From Anniella stebbinsi (taxonomy: Eukaryota; Chordata; Lepidosauria; Squamata; Anniellidae), in contig JARDYH010000006.1 in the NCBI GenBank assembly GCA_029215795.1, positions 25,435,501-25,499,500 on the forward strand: a stretch of DNA of 64,000 nt. Direction: 5' to 3'. Below the pieces are notes generated by a model. The model did not search any database. It was not told the DNA's origin and saw nothing but the letters and a program-made list of their open reading frames with translations. A program made the position numbers and the translations under genes. Shown here one piece after another: positions 11,349-20,592 of this stretch. Numbering within the stretch: the first letter of the stretch is position 1; each line of letters opens with the position of its first letter.

Positions 11349-12245
11349 GTGTGTTACAAGTGTGGGAGAGCAGGGCATTTCCAGTTTAACTGTCCTGAAA
11401 ACCCCAGAGTTACTTCACCAACCACCGTTAGAAGGACAAGCACTACACCTGAGACAGCAGAAACCATGAAAAAGGTTCAATGCTGTAGTGTCAAGTTCAG
11501 GGGAATTGAGGAATTCAATTCAGAACCGAAGGAAGAGGTGGTAGTGGAGGGCTCATTATACCTAGCCATGTTGGACACAGGTTCTGGGATTACGCTGATC
11601 AGAACAGATTTAATGGAGGGAAGACACATTTTACCTCACCAAACAGTTCAGATTAAGGGTATCAGTGGAAAACCTGAGGAGATTCCTTTGGCTAAGGTGA
11701 ACATACTGTGGAGAGGCCAAGAGGGAGAATTCACAGTGGGCCTAAATATGGAACAGGAGGAGCCAGTGATTTTAGGAAGGGACGTTATGGGCAAAGGCAC
11801 AGAGAAAATTCTGATAGTAACCAGGAGCCAAGCCAAATCAGTGCCCGTGACAGAAAGTTCCAACCTAATTTCCTCAGGCTTAGAACAAGAAACCAGTCAA
11901 GCTGAAAAGCTGAGAGATTTGGTTTCCAAGGCAACCACAGAAGTGGGGGAGGAACTTGCTCTTAGGATAGAGACACCACTATCTGACCCTAGCGAGTATA
12001 AACAGGAATTGCAGGCAGACACCAGCCTAGAGCCTGTTAGAGAGCAAGCACAGCGTTCTGTGACACCCAGTGATGACACAGTTAATGAGCAACTGGTGTG
12101 GGAAGACGGCTTGCTTGATCAAATATGGGTACCTAAGAACTCCCAGATTGTAGTCCTCCTAAAGTACAAAGTCAGTATAGTGAAAAGAGAACCTGACAGT
12201 ACATGCTCTGAGCACTTAGGCCAAAGAAAAGCTAAGAGAAGCTAA
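11349..12245 (+). pseudogene. Gypsy nucleocapsid zinc knuckle and aspartic protease
   Basis: A 298-codon open frame, the longest in the window. Residues 2-15 form a CX2CX4HX4C zinc knuckle (CYKCGRAGHFQFNC) that would bind RNA in the nucleocapsid. Residues about 70-85 carry the aspartic protease active site LDTGSGITL, and VILGRDVMG (about 140) is the second conserved protease region. The C-terminal half is an acidic, Ser/Thr-rich linker before RT. The ATG given is not the natural start: the frame is the continuation of gag, cut by the hAT element just upstream. The stop at 12245 precedes a large deletion. Confidence 0.85.
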
Positions 12246-12249
12246 CTGT

Positions 12250-12726
12250 TCATGACCAATGGCCTTGCATGCCACAGAAGTCCTGGTTAAAGATCCCCAG
12301 GAGACTTGAACGCCCTCGGGAGATCTTAACAGTACAGCAGCTGATGAACACTGTGCTTTCTGGCATGTCAGCCCTTGCAATGGCTTACATTGATGATGTA
12401 GCCATACTCATTAAAATAATATCCCAGCACTGAAGCACCTAGACAGGGTCCGCAGTGCAATAGAAAAGGCAGGATTGACCATCAAGGCTAGCTAATGTCA
12501 ATTTGGGCTATCAGAAGTCACCTACCTAGGCTATAGGGTAGGCAGTGGGAAGATCACACCACTGTGACACAAGGTGGAAGCAATCAAAAATTAGCCTGTC
12601 CCTTAGACTAAAAAGCAAGTCAGAGCCTTCCTCAGGATTATTGGTTATTGGTGAAGATTTCTGAAGAGGTGTGGGGATATAGCCACACCATTACACGAAC
12701 TGACACGCAAGTACAAGCCAGACGCT
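12250..12726 (+). pseudogene. Gypsy reverse transcriptase remnant
   Basis: Only the C-terminal part of RT is present. The catalytic box reads YIDDV (about 12385) followed by CQFGLSEVTYLGYRVG and the connection region up to RNase H. Four or more in-frame stops interrupt it. The fingers and most of the palm are gone, so the sequence joins the protease linker to the catalytic box directly. Confidence 0.75.
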
Positions 12727-13206
12727 GTGAAGTGGAGTAGCTCATGTCAAAAAGCATTTGAGCAACTCAAAGAGGCTTTGTGCAATAGCCCCATCCTAAC
12801 AGCCCCGATTTTGATCAGACATTCATCGTGGCTACGTGGGTTGGGAACAGCATTACTGCAGGAGAGGGATGGAATCAAACACCCCAACATCTTCCTAAGC
12901 AGGAAGCTGTCTCTCCATGAAAAGAACTATTCAACAGTTCAGAAGGAGTGCCTCGTGATTGTGTGGGCATTAAACAAATTAACACCCTACTTGTGGGGGC
13001 AGAAGTGCATTGTGATGACTGATCACCAAACTTTGATCTGGCTGGAGACCATGCGCAACCACAACACCATTGCTGCAGGGGTGGTCGTGGATTCTACAAG
13101 AGTTCCAGTCGAGTACCAGTACATGAAAGGCAAGGATCATGTAATTGCAGACGGACTTTCCAGGTGCGGCGAGGACGAGATCAGCGACACTGACAAGCCT
13201 GGGTGA
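12727..13206 (+). pseudogene. Gypsy RNase H domain
   Basis: A 159-codon frame beginning WSSSCQKAFEQLKEAL, the usual RT-RNase H junction of Ty3/Gypsy, through EKNYSTVQKECLVIVWAL (first catalytic Glu region) and MTDHQTLIWL (catalytic Asp) to GLSRCGEDE at the C-terminus. The Asp of the first strand appears changed, because the expected DAS-type motif reads RHSSWLRGLG. The frame ends at a stop; no integrase follows before the polypurine tract. Confidence 0.85.
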
Positions 13207-13420
13207 GAAGAAAGAAGGACAGCTTTCCAGAGTGTTCTGGTGAGGCAAGGACTTTGTGAGTGCTCAAGAACACAACCCATCAAATTTTGAACTTTGTGCA
13301 TGCCCCAGAGCACAGACTTTAGAACACTGAACTTTGAACATGTTCAAGGACACATTCCCATAGACTTTAGACGCTGCGTATGCCACTTAGGACCAAAGAG
13401 GCATACTCCGCTTCAATTTA

Positions 13421-13434
13421 AGGGTGGGGGGGAA
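13421..13434 (+). promoter_or_regulatory. polypurine tract of the Gypsy element
   Basis: AGGGTGGGGGGGAA sits immediately before TGTAATGTTC, the start of the 3' LTR. This is the usual primer position for plus-strand synthesis in Ty3/Gypsy elements. Confidence 0.7.
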
Positions 13435-13655
13435 TGTAATGTTCTACTGTTTAGGGATGTGAATGGGTTGCAAAAGTTATTATTTGGAGTTGCAGGTCTG
13501 GGTGAGTATGGAATGAGTGGTGAGTGCTGATTGGTTAGTTGTTTGGAGTGCCTGGATTGGTGGGGTGTGTGAGAGTGGGAGGAGCTGGGGAGCGAATGGA
13601 GTATTAATGGAGGCACGGCAGTGCCTCCATTGTTAAGGGCCGTCAGTAGAAAACA
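13435..13655 (+). mobile_element. 3' LTR of the Gypsy element, truncated
   Basis: It starts TGTAATGTTCTACTG right after the polypurine tract. It contains GCTGATTGG (an inverted CCAAT) and a GGAGTATTAATGG sequence that could be a weak TATA region. No AATAAA or terminal CA could be placed before unrelated sequence begins near 13655. Confidence 0.6.
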
Positions 13656-13720
13656 CGTTCCACCATGTTAAAGTGATAATTGGGGGAGGGGTCATTCTAA
13701 CAGCCATAAAATTGAAAATA

Positions 13721-13805
13721 TTTCACCAATCTTTCTGAAATTTACAGGTGCCAGAAATAAATGTTTGATTTACATTACCTGAAAATTTCAAGAAGATTGG
13801 TGAAA
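13721..13805. repeat. foldback repeat
   Basis: Arms TTTCACCAATCTTTCTGAAA (13721-13740) and its imperfect complement ending at 13805 flank about 25 bases. It may be a small foldback element; no target duplication was confirmed. Confidence 0.6.
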
Positions 13806-14080
13806 GATTGAGGGAAGGAGAGCAGTTTAAGATAGAAAAGGAACACAAACCTGTCTCCCTGCTTTTGTCAGATTTACTTCCGGGTTGTGACTTTCTGGAC
13901 CCAGGATTTCCAGGGAAATTATAGACTTCCTGCTTAATTCATTGATGGGGTCTTCTTCTGCCTTCAGTCTAGTTGATGGAATGCTTTTCCTTTTTTTAAA
14001 ATTCCCTACGGTTGATTTTTAATGAATATTTATTCAATTCACAATGCCACGCATGCGTACATGGCACCACAGAGCTTATT

Positions 14081-14310
14081 ATCAGAAGGGAGGGGGGAGG
14101 GGGGAGTTGCCGCCTCTTTCTTCCCTGCTCTGGTGAGGACGACGGAGGCTGCTTTAGGCAAAGGTCTAGGTCACAGCGGACGAGTGAGCGAGAGAGATTA
14201 TCAGGGGGGAGGAGGGAGAAGGGAGAGGGGAACTGCCGCCTCTTTCTTCCCTGCTCTGGTGACGAGGAGGCTGCTTTAGGCAAAGGTCTAGGTCGCAGCG
14301 GGCGAGTGTG
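14081..14310. repeat. two-copy tandem repeat, unit about 115-119 bp, GC-rich
   Basis: The copies start at 14081 and 14200. Both contain GCCGCCTCTTTCTTCCCTGC, AGGCTGCTTTAGGCAAAGGT and CTAGGTCRCAGCGGRCGAGT. ORFs on both strands across this block follow from the repeat and are not supported as genes. Confidence 0.85.
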
Positions 14311-14332
14311 TGCGCGCGTGCGTGCGTGCGCG

Positions 14333-14366
14333 AGAGCAAGCGAGAGCAAGCGAGAGAGAGAGAGTG

Positions 14367-14399
<33 letters not shown>
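14333..14399. repeat. (GA)n microsatellite
   Basis: A GAGC-rich start grades into an uninterrupted (GA)n run at about 14370-14398, next to a GTGCGCGC tract at 14308-14330. Confidence 0.95.
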
Positions 14400-14402
<3 letters not shown>

Positions 14403-14806
14403 TCCCACAACCTGACCCAGCGGCTGGTTGATACTCGGAGCAGCTGGAGGCTGCAGTTGCCAAGGCCCTGGCTCAGCCCTCTCTTTCCCCAAAAGTTGAA
14501 GTATGAAGTATGAAACAAAGAACAAGAAGAAAGAATCCTTTTGTAAGTTGTGATTTATAATTCCATTCATCAACTACTTTGATCTGTCTCAATTATGTAA
14601 AATAGTTAAAGCTGAAAGTTCCTGAAACGCTCTAAACAACCCTGTCTATGCCATTAGAAGTTAAACAGCTATCAGCTAAGCTAGTAAATTGTTTGGCGAA
14701 ATTGGGATCCAGAATCTGCCTTCCACAAGAAGGACCTTCCACAAGAGGAACAGCTTGGCTTGTGGAAAAGTCTCTCCACCCAATTTTTTAGAATCACCAC
14801 TCCCAA

Positions 14807-14807
<1 letters not shown>

Positions 14808-14838
<31 letters not shown>

Positions 14839-14843
14839 ACACC
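14808..14843. repeat. (CA)n microsatellite
   Basis: About 16 CA units with one AT interruption. Confidence 0.95.
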
Positions 14844-14974
14844 ACACTTCACCCTGATTCTCTGTCTAGCATTTTCCAGGGACTGGAGGGGCTGCCGTGG
14901 GAGTAAGGGGGCAGGGAAGTCCACTTTCACCAGGACAGTTGGTTCAGCTTAAATCTGTATCCAACCCATAATTC

Positions 14975-15170
14975 TTCTTCTTCTATATATTACATATGAA
15001 GCCCACTCTGCCTTTTCCATGGAGCTCAGGGTGGTGTACATGGTTTTCTCCCCAATTTGATCCCCATAGGCAGGGCTGAGAGGTGGTGAATGGCCCAGGT
15101 TCACCCAGTGAGCTTCATGACTGATGTGGATTTTAGCCCGGGTCTCCCAGTTCTGGCTCTGCTTATATAT
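14975..15170 (-). mobile_element. tRNA-type squamate SINE, partial
   Basis: On the minus strand it carries the body motifs CCCGGGCTAAAATCC, AAGCTCACTGGGTGAACCTG and TGGAAAAGGCAGAGTGGG. The fuller copy is at 21745. The tRNA-like 5' part with the A and B boxes is missing or degraded. Confidence 0.6.
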
Positions 15171-15177
15171 TTCATAT

Positions 15178-15382
15178 TCCAACAGCTAAAGCTGCAGGAG
15201 CCCTGCCCTCTTGACCACATATAAAAGAGGGCAGGGCTCCTGCAGCGTGAACTGTTGTGAGGAACAGGGAATTTCACCAGGTGCTGCATGCATAAAAATA
15301 ACACCTGCTGAAATTATCTTTTCTGTACAACTGTTAAAAATACAGAAGTCCTGTCCTTTTTTTCCCCTATGGTCACCATATA
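15178..15382. mobile_element. hAT-type MITE
   Basis: It contains GCAGGAGCCCTGCCCTCTT, AATTTCACCAGGTGCTGCAT and ends CCCTATGGTCACCATAT. An internal inverted pair at 15190-15250 (GCAGGAGCCCTGCCCTCTT and AGAGGGCAGGGCTCCTGC) marks two units fused head to head. Confidence 0.7.
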
Positions 15383-16126
15383 CAACTTAAATTTGTCACA
15401 TTTGTTAAGGAGATTGTGACAATGCAATTTGATATTGCACACAAAACATATTGCACTGGGTGCAATCTGATGCAGTTCATTCTGTCTAAGCCAATAAACT
15501 TTAATGGCTTTCTTACAACGAAAGGTGCAATCTTATGCACGTTTAGACAGAAAAAGTCCTACAACTCCCAGCATTCCACAGCCAGCAATGCTGTCTAAAA
15601 AAGTTTTTCCCCCTGTCTAAACCTGCATTAGATTGTGCCCTAAATCTGTTCAGTCACAGCTAACTCTACATTGGGTAGAGTTCACTTAGTTCCATAGCTC
15701 TTACTTTTGAATAAATATCCACAGATGAAAATGCAGCCTGTGCAGCCTTGAAACTTGACCACAATCTGCTACTTTTAGATCGAAACAGTGGGGGAAGCAT
15801 GTAGCATAAAATGAGCTATACTAATTAACATAGTAAACTGTAACTTCTTGTAACATAGCATATTTTCCTGTATCATCTTGTGTGCTTCCAAAATTAATCA
15901 GGGATTTTTTATTCCAGTAGCACAATCTTTCAAATTTTCTCCAAATACAGAGACAAAACATGAAATGCTTCCTTTTCATAAAAATATTATTATCTCTGGA
16001 CACTGGCTATAGAAAAGTTCAAAAGTTTTTGGGATTTATATCGGACATCAACATGGTGTAACACCCTGGCTGATACTGGCTTGGTTGCCAACTGTATAAT
16101 ATCTGGACATCCGTTACAAAAAGCCA
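15383..16126. other. unassigned; small foldback near 15540-15630
   Basis: No gene is supported. GCACGTTTAGACAG near 15538 and CTGTCTAAACCTGC near 15617 are complementary across about 65 bases that include CTCCCAGCATTCC, a probable small foldback element. Confidence 0.4.
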
Positions 16127-16502
16127 TGAAATTCATTAAACAAAAAACCTACGGTTTACAAAACCAACGTTAAGGCTCTACAGTTTCCAACCAAGCACCC
16201 AAAAGCAGGGAAATTGGGAGTTAAGGCTCCCAAGCCTTAACGCCACATCCTCCCTAAGGAGGCAGAAAGTGCAAGTGAAATTCTCATTCTCCCAAAGCAG
16301 ATAAACCATGAGGACAGGATGGAGAATATGATATGCAGAGGTGACTGTGGGGTTGTGGAAAACTGATGACAAACAACCTAGGGCCACCTACTTCTCTTTT
16401 TTTGTTTAGAGCAGCCCTTCCCCAACCTGGTGTCCTCCAAAGGTGTTGGACTACAACTCCCATCATTGCAAGTCAGTATGTCCCATGGTCAGGAATGCTG
16501 GG
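16127..16502 (+). repeat. composite repeat, copy 1 (inverted relative to 36549)
   Basis: About 375 bp runs from CATTAAACAAAAAACCTACG to AGGAATGCTGGGA and matches 36549-36925 in the opposite orientation throughout. It includes part of a foldback element (CTTCCCCAACCTGGTGTCC, GGACTACAACTCCCATCAT) that here continues to about 16540 and so is complete. Short ORFs in both strands are shared by the two copies only because the DNA is shared. Confidence 0.8.
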
Positions 16503-17039
16503 ACTTGTCATCTCAAACATCTGGAGGGTAGCAGGATGGGGGAACGCTATTCCATATCCTTACCAAATACAGGGTCTGCCCAATACTTTTCTCTCAAACA
16601 TATCTTGCATATAGCAACATGACTGAAATAAAAGGGGAACTATTTGTTGCAAATGTAGAACCAGAACATGTGCCAGGCACTTTCAACTTTTGGTCAATAT
16701 CCTGCCCTTCAAAGAACCAATGTTTTCTTAAAACGTGTTTATACAAAATATACTGTTCACTCCCCACAATCCCTCCAGAGTACATCATCTCATCAAAGCG
16801 ACAGAGGAGCAGAACAGGTTTAGTTTGGCTGTCTTGAACTACTTTCAGATGAGATTACTTTGCAATCCTGTACCACTTGGGGGTAAGCCGTAATGAATTC
16901 AGTGGCACTGACTTCTGAGAAGCCATGTATAGGATTCAAGTGTAAACCAACCTTCTCCAGTCTGCTGCTCTCCAGATGTGTTGCACTATAACTCCCATGT
17001 TATGGGGAAGACAAAAATCATTTGATCATTAATTTAAAA

Positions 17040-17600
17040 ATCATACTTACACAATTTTTTCCCAACAAGGTTGTGTTGCATCCTGGCCCTTCATATGTTC
17101 CCAAGGTCACCTCTACTTTCCATGTTAACCAGGACATCGTTCTGCCTACATTTTTCAGGGCTTCTAATGACCCCCTATGTTCTACGTTACACACCTTGGA
17201 TGTTCGGCGTGTGTTAGCCTTTTACAAGTCCAGGTCAGAATGTTATCGCTAATCTCGCCAGCTGTTTATCTGTTACGGAGGGAGAACCAAAGGTTTGGCA
17301 GTTTCCTCGCAACGCCTTTCACGGTGGATTGTAGACACAATTGTTCTCGCCTACAAGATACTTGGCATGGAGCTGCCTGTCTCGTTTACAGCACACTTCA
17401 CGAGAGGTCAAGCTACCTCCACTGCCCTTTTGCGTGGAGCCTCCATTCCTGATCTCTCTAAGGCTGCCACTTGGTCTAATGCCTCAACTTTCATTAAACA
17501 TTGCCGACTTGATGTCAGGCTGCACGGGACGCCTCCTTTGGACGGGCAGTCCTTTCTGCCATATGCCAGTGACTCACCAGCGTGCCTACCCTCCTCCGGT
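17040..17600 (+). pseudogene. DIRS-type tyrosine recombinase, C-terminal part
   Basis: One frame covers about 185 codons with a single stop at 17250-17252. It contains LHTLDVRRVLAFYKSR, then QLFICYGG and RWIVDTIVLAYK, then AHFTRGQATSTA with the conserved His and Arg of the recombinase box, then AATWSNASTFIKHCRLDV. DIRS elements use such an enzyme to integrate a circular DNA copy. In the last motif the catalytic Tyr is expected before RLD, but the codon here gives Cys, so the enzyme would be inactive. The N-terminal half, RT-RNase H and gag are absent. Confidence 0.8.
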
Positions 17601-17653
17601 AAGTCTTGCTTATTATTCGCCCATATGTGTGATGCACAAAGACCACGAAGAAG

Positions 17654-18007
17654 AAATGCAGGTTGCTTACCTGTAACCGTAGTTCTTCGAGTGGTCATCT
17701 GTGCAGTCACACAACCCACCCACCATCCCCTCTTGGCAACGCTGTTGTGAAGGTCAAGAGGTTCTTTGGGCGTGCTTGCTCTGCTTTTGTTCTACCTTGG
17801 TCGCGAGGCCGAGCGGTCTCATAGAACTGAGGTAGGCGGGAACCCGGAGCATGTGCGGTAGGATGGTGGGGGGAGGGGTTCCCGCCAAAACTCTAAGCTA
17901 GCTGCTAAAGTTTCTCGAACGGGGCTCGGCGTCGGCGCGAGCCCATATGTGTGACTGCACAGATGACCACTCGAAGAACTACGGTTACAGGTAAGCAACT
18001 TGCATTT
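17654..18007. repeat. inverted repeat at the 3' side of the DIRS element
   Basis: Arms of 59 bp (17654-17712 and 17949-18007) match with one mismatch and include TAACCGTAGTTCTTCGAGTG. The loop is 236 bp and GC-rich. A shorter copy of the right arm start (CCCATATGTGTGATGCACA) also lies in direct order at about 17621. DIRS elements carry inverted terminal repeats and internal complementary sequences, and this block is in the expected place after the recombinase. Confidence 0.8.
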
Positions 18008-18510
18008 TCTCCGTTCAATTCAAGGTGCCGGTTATTGCCTTAAACCTTAATGCTTTAAAAAGCTTGGGTCTCAGGAATGGTCCCACCATTAGTCAGAGTA
18101 AGATGCATGCCCCAGGCAGCTGATTTTGGATGTCATGAAAGGCCAGCAATTATTAGTTATTTAACTTACTATTATTGTATTTGTATTGCTAGGGAAGGGG
18201 AGAGTTGTTTGTGGGATTTTCTGCCTCAGGTGCCAAAATCCCTTGGCTGGCCTTAGGTAATATTCTTGGGGGGGGGGGGCGCAAGCTATTGCTCATCCTC
18301 TGGCCGAAAAATGCCTTAGGCCAGCCCTGCTGGGTCCTATGTGTCTAAGAGGAATATATTATTTTGTATAATCCTCCCAGTCTGCAGAAATTAACGGGGA
18401 GGCCTACACTGATTGAAGAAAACTTGGAATGAGACTTTTTGGGTAACTGCACTGATCTTGTGGAAATTCCTGGCTAGAGAAGCCCACTTAGCTACAACTT
18501 GGTATTCCTT
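18008..18510. other. unassigned; poly-G tract
   Basis: No gene is supported. A poly-G run lies at about 18268-18280. Confidence 0.4.
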
Positions 18511-18735
18511 CTGCACATTTATTTATTTATTTATTGCATTTTTATATTGTCCAATAGCCAAAGCTCTCTGGGCAGTTTATGAAAAATAAAACCATGACAA
18601 CTATTTAAAATACAAAACAGTGACAGTATAAAAAGGCAGCATAAAAATACAATATAAGAGCACAAGAAGGATAAAACCGAGCAGTGATCCTTATTAAAAA
18701 TCACTTGTGTAAGAGTTCTCCCTGAGATGCCTGAG
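18511..18735 (-). mobile_element. L2-type LINE 3' end
   Basis: TTTATTTATTTATT is followed by AGCCAAAGCTCTCTGGGCAG and AAAATACAAAACAG, the 3' UTR shared with 29219 and 58340. No coding part remains. Confidence 0.65.
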
Positions 18736-19064
18736 GATGGTTAGCAACTTTCCTGCTAGAATATGATATTTTATACTTTTTCTAATGTAGATAGATTGAT
18801 TTTGCACAATGTTTTCAGTGTGTAAAAATAATAGTGTGTTTATCAATTAGCAATAATGTAAGTTACATAAATTGTGCAGCATGATTAAAATAGAACTGCA
18901 GATAAACTGATGTAAATGTACAATGTACCCACCTCACCCATGTTTGCTACTATACTTGTAGTGGGATAATATGACCTTTGCGATTACAGTAGCATAGGTT
19001 TTCCCAAAAGGTCATCTCTGGCTGCATGGGAAGCTTGATGTCTGTGCACATTTGCACATGTGAG

Positions 19065-19563
19065 TAGGAATATAGCTACTATCCATCAAACTCGTAACCA
19101 CACCCCCTTTTCAGAAGTGACAGGTGTCCTGCCCCCTTTGGAGACTGGAAGTCCCACCCTAGCTGGAAGTCCCACTGCCGGATGTCCCGCCCCGGAAAGA
19201 GAGAGCACTTGACTGGGGACATGGGTGTCCCCTAGCAGAGTCATGTGACCCCTTTAACAACTCCCCAGGCTACCCTGGACCAATAGGAAAGGGTTTTAGA
19301 GCTGTAACCATACAGGTGCAGAAATGCCACCCTTGGGTGGTATTTTCAACCGCACCCCAGATTGGCCCAGTGAGGTTATGTGCCCCCTCTAAGAACTTGC
19401 CCCCGTGCGGAAGACCCCTGGGTTGTAGTTATCGCCCCTGTCATGCACAGTAATGGAAATGTACCCTCTTTGGATTGGACCAGCAGACCCCATGTGGTCC
19501 TGTAACACCACCCCTTTGCTCCACGGGCCAATAGGTGGCATTTTACAAGGGGTATCAGACGGC
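19065..19563. repeat. left terminal inverted repeat
   Basis: It runs from TAGGAATATAGCTACTATCC to AGGGGTATCAGACGG. It contains at least four CCAAT or inverted CCAAT boxes (GGACCAATAGG, CAGATTGGCCC, GGATTGGACC, GGGCCAATAGG), a GTCATGTGACC E-box-like site and GCCCCGCC-like GC boxes. ORFs crossing it are not supported as genes. Confidence 0.85.
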
Positions 19564-19595
19564 GTAGAAGCTTCCCCTTTTTTACTTGCCCAGAC

Positions 19596-19910
19596 ATGTT
19601 TTCTGAGAAGATGGCAAATCTGAGCACCCCTACAGGCCCTTCAGCAGCGCCTTCCCTGGTACCCTTGAAGATTCAACACAGAAAGATGAAAACTGCCCAG
19701 ATGACATCAGCAGACATAAAAATTACACCAGATCCTCAAAATAGCTCTAATGCAACTGACCGAAGAAAGCGGTACATAAGTTCCAGTTCTGAAGATGATG
19801 TTTCCCTCCCCTGTAAAAAAACCATCTATTCAAGGAACAGCATGAACAATCAGCAAGACCTCAAATGTGGCACAATATTTTGGAAGTCATTTCAGCAGAG
19901 AACCTTGTAG
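19596..19910 (+). CDS. ORF A of the long-TIR element, unknown function
   Basis: A 104-residue frame starts just inside the left arm. An ATG at 19611 is an alternative start. It has a Pro/Ser-rich N-terminus, a basic DRRKRY stretch that could be a nuclear signal, and SSSSEDD, a casein-kinase-like acidic patch. The frame is probably broken at a run of seven A (19815-19821): the next frame stays open up to a good splice donor, AAGAG/GTAAAA at 19915-19916, whereas the annotated frame stops at 19910. I do not recognise the protein, and no function is proposed. Confidence 0.5.
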   Translation: MFSEKMANLSTPTGPSAAPSLVPLKIQHRKMKTAQMTSADIKITPDPQNSSNATDRRKRYISSSSEDDVSLPCKKTIYSRNSMNNQQDLKCGTIFWKSFQQRTL

Positions 19911-19915
19911 AAGAG

Positions 19916-20175
19916 GTAAAATTTCAAAACTTTCCTTTGGCATGTGTGTGCGCAAGAGGTTTCTGCGCATATAAAGAGGTATATTCATTTGTATTTATAG
20001 GCATCGTCTGTGAATAGTGCTGGTGCAGAAAATAATACTGAGGGCCCTCCCCTGTGGACTTGTTAAACATGCAGGTTTGTGATTCTTTATAAAATAAAAT
20101 AAAATAGTGTAGTATTAAAGACATAGTTTATCTTTTTAAGAGATAAAATCTTTTTCTTTTAATTCTTTTTTTTAG
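19916..20175 (+). other. intron-like interval within the long-TIR element
   Basis: The donor GAG/GTAAAA and the acceptor CTTTTTTTTTAG/GAATTT bound 260 bp. The sequence after the acceptor is open for 20 codons and ends in a stop at about 20236-20238, in phase with the frame that is open before the donor. This supports a two-exon gene but needs transcript evidence. Confidence 0.5.
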
Positions 20176-20243
20176 GAATTTCACCTTACATCTGAACAAC
20201 CAGGCCATGTGCTGCTGCGTGGGATTCTAGAAAACTGAGAATT

Positions 20244-20501
20244 GTGTGTGGAAAAATATGTTTTAAAAGCATACTGCATGTTGTGATTTTAATAGGATAT
20301 CGCTTAAACTGCCTTATGCTAACACAATTGTGTGTAGATGAGGTTTTAATTTTGATTACTAAAATTGGCAGATCACACCACGTCTTAGAAATGCTGAATA
20401 AAACTCTGATTAAATCTGATGAGTCATTTTTAAACCATGTAATGAATGTTATTAAAGCAGGCCCTATAAATATTTTTTACAGATGTAAAGCAAAATTCTG
20501 A
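20244..20501 (+). CDS. ORF B of the long-TIR element, unknown function
   Basis: An 85-residue frame lies six bases after the stop of the putative second exon. A TTTAATAG acceptor-like site near 20288 suggests that the coding exon could begin at about 20296 instead. The C-terminal half looks globular and helical (VLEMLNKTLIKSDESFLN). The TGA at 20499-20501 overlaps AATAAAAAATAAAATAAAA, so coding and poly(A) signals are packed as in compact viral or transposon genomes. I do not recognise a family. Confidence 0.4.
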   Translation: MCGKICFKSILHVVILIGYRLNCLMLTQLCVDEVLILITKIGRSHHVLEMLNKTLIKSDESFLNHVMNVIKAGPINIFYRCKAKF

Positions 20502-20519
20502 ATAAAAAATAAAATAAAA
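20499..20519 (+). promoter_or_regulatory. poly(A) signal cluster
   Basis: Three overlapping AATAAA-type signals directly follow the ORF B stop. A GT-rich stretch (GTGTGTGTGTG) lies about 20 bases downstream at 20540, as expected for a cleavage site. Confidence 0.6.
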
Positions 20520-20592
20520 TGCTACATTTTGAAAATTGACGTGTGTGTGTGTTTTTCCTCTTTAATAATAATCTATTTCATCAGTGTGTAGG

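Larger units (their letters stand above)
9736..13655 (+). mobile_element. decayed Gmr1-like Ty3/Gypsy retrotransposon
   Basis: Domains run in the order SAP-like/coiled-coil gag, SCAN-like capsid, CCHC knuckle, aspartic protease, RT remnant, RNase H, polypurine tract, 3' LTR. The 5' LTR is not found. RNase H is followed within about 230 bp by the polypurine tract, with no integrase after it, which fits the Gmr1-like gene order (integrase upstream of RT). About 1-2 kb between protease and RT appears deleted, which would include the integrase. A 320 bp hAT element interrupts gag. Several stops and frameshifts make it non-functional. Confidence 0.8.

Noticed and set aside
13996..14573. ORFs of 135-155 codons on both strands
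   Set aside because: They are produced by the tandem duplication and the (GA)n tract, giving Ser-Leu or Arg-Glu runs.
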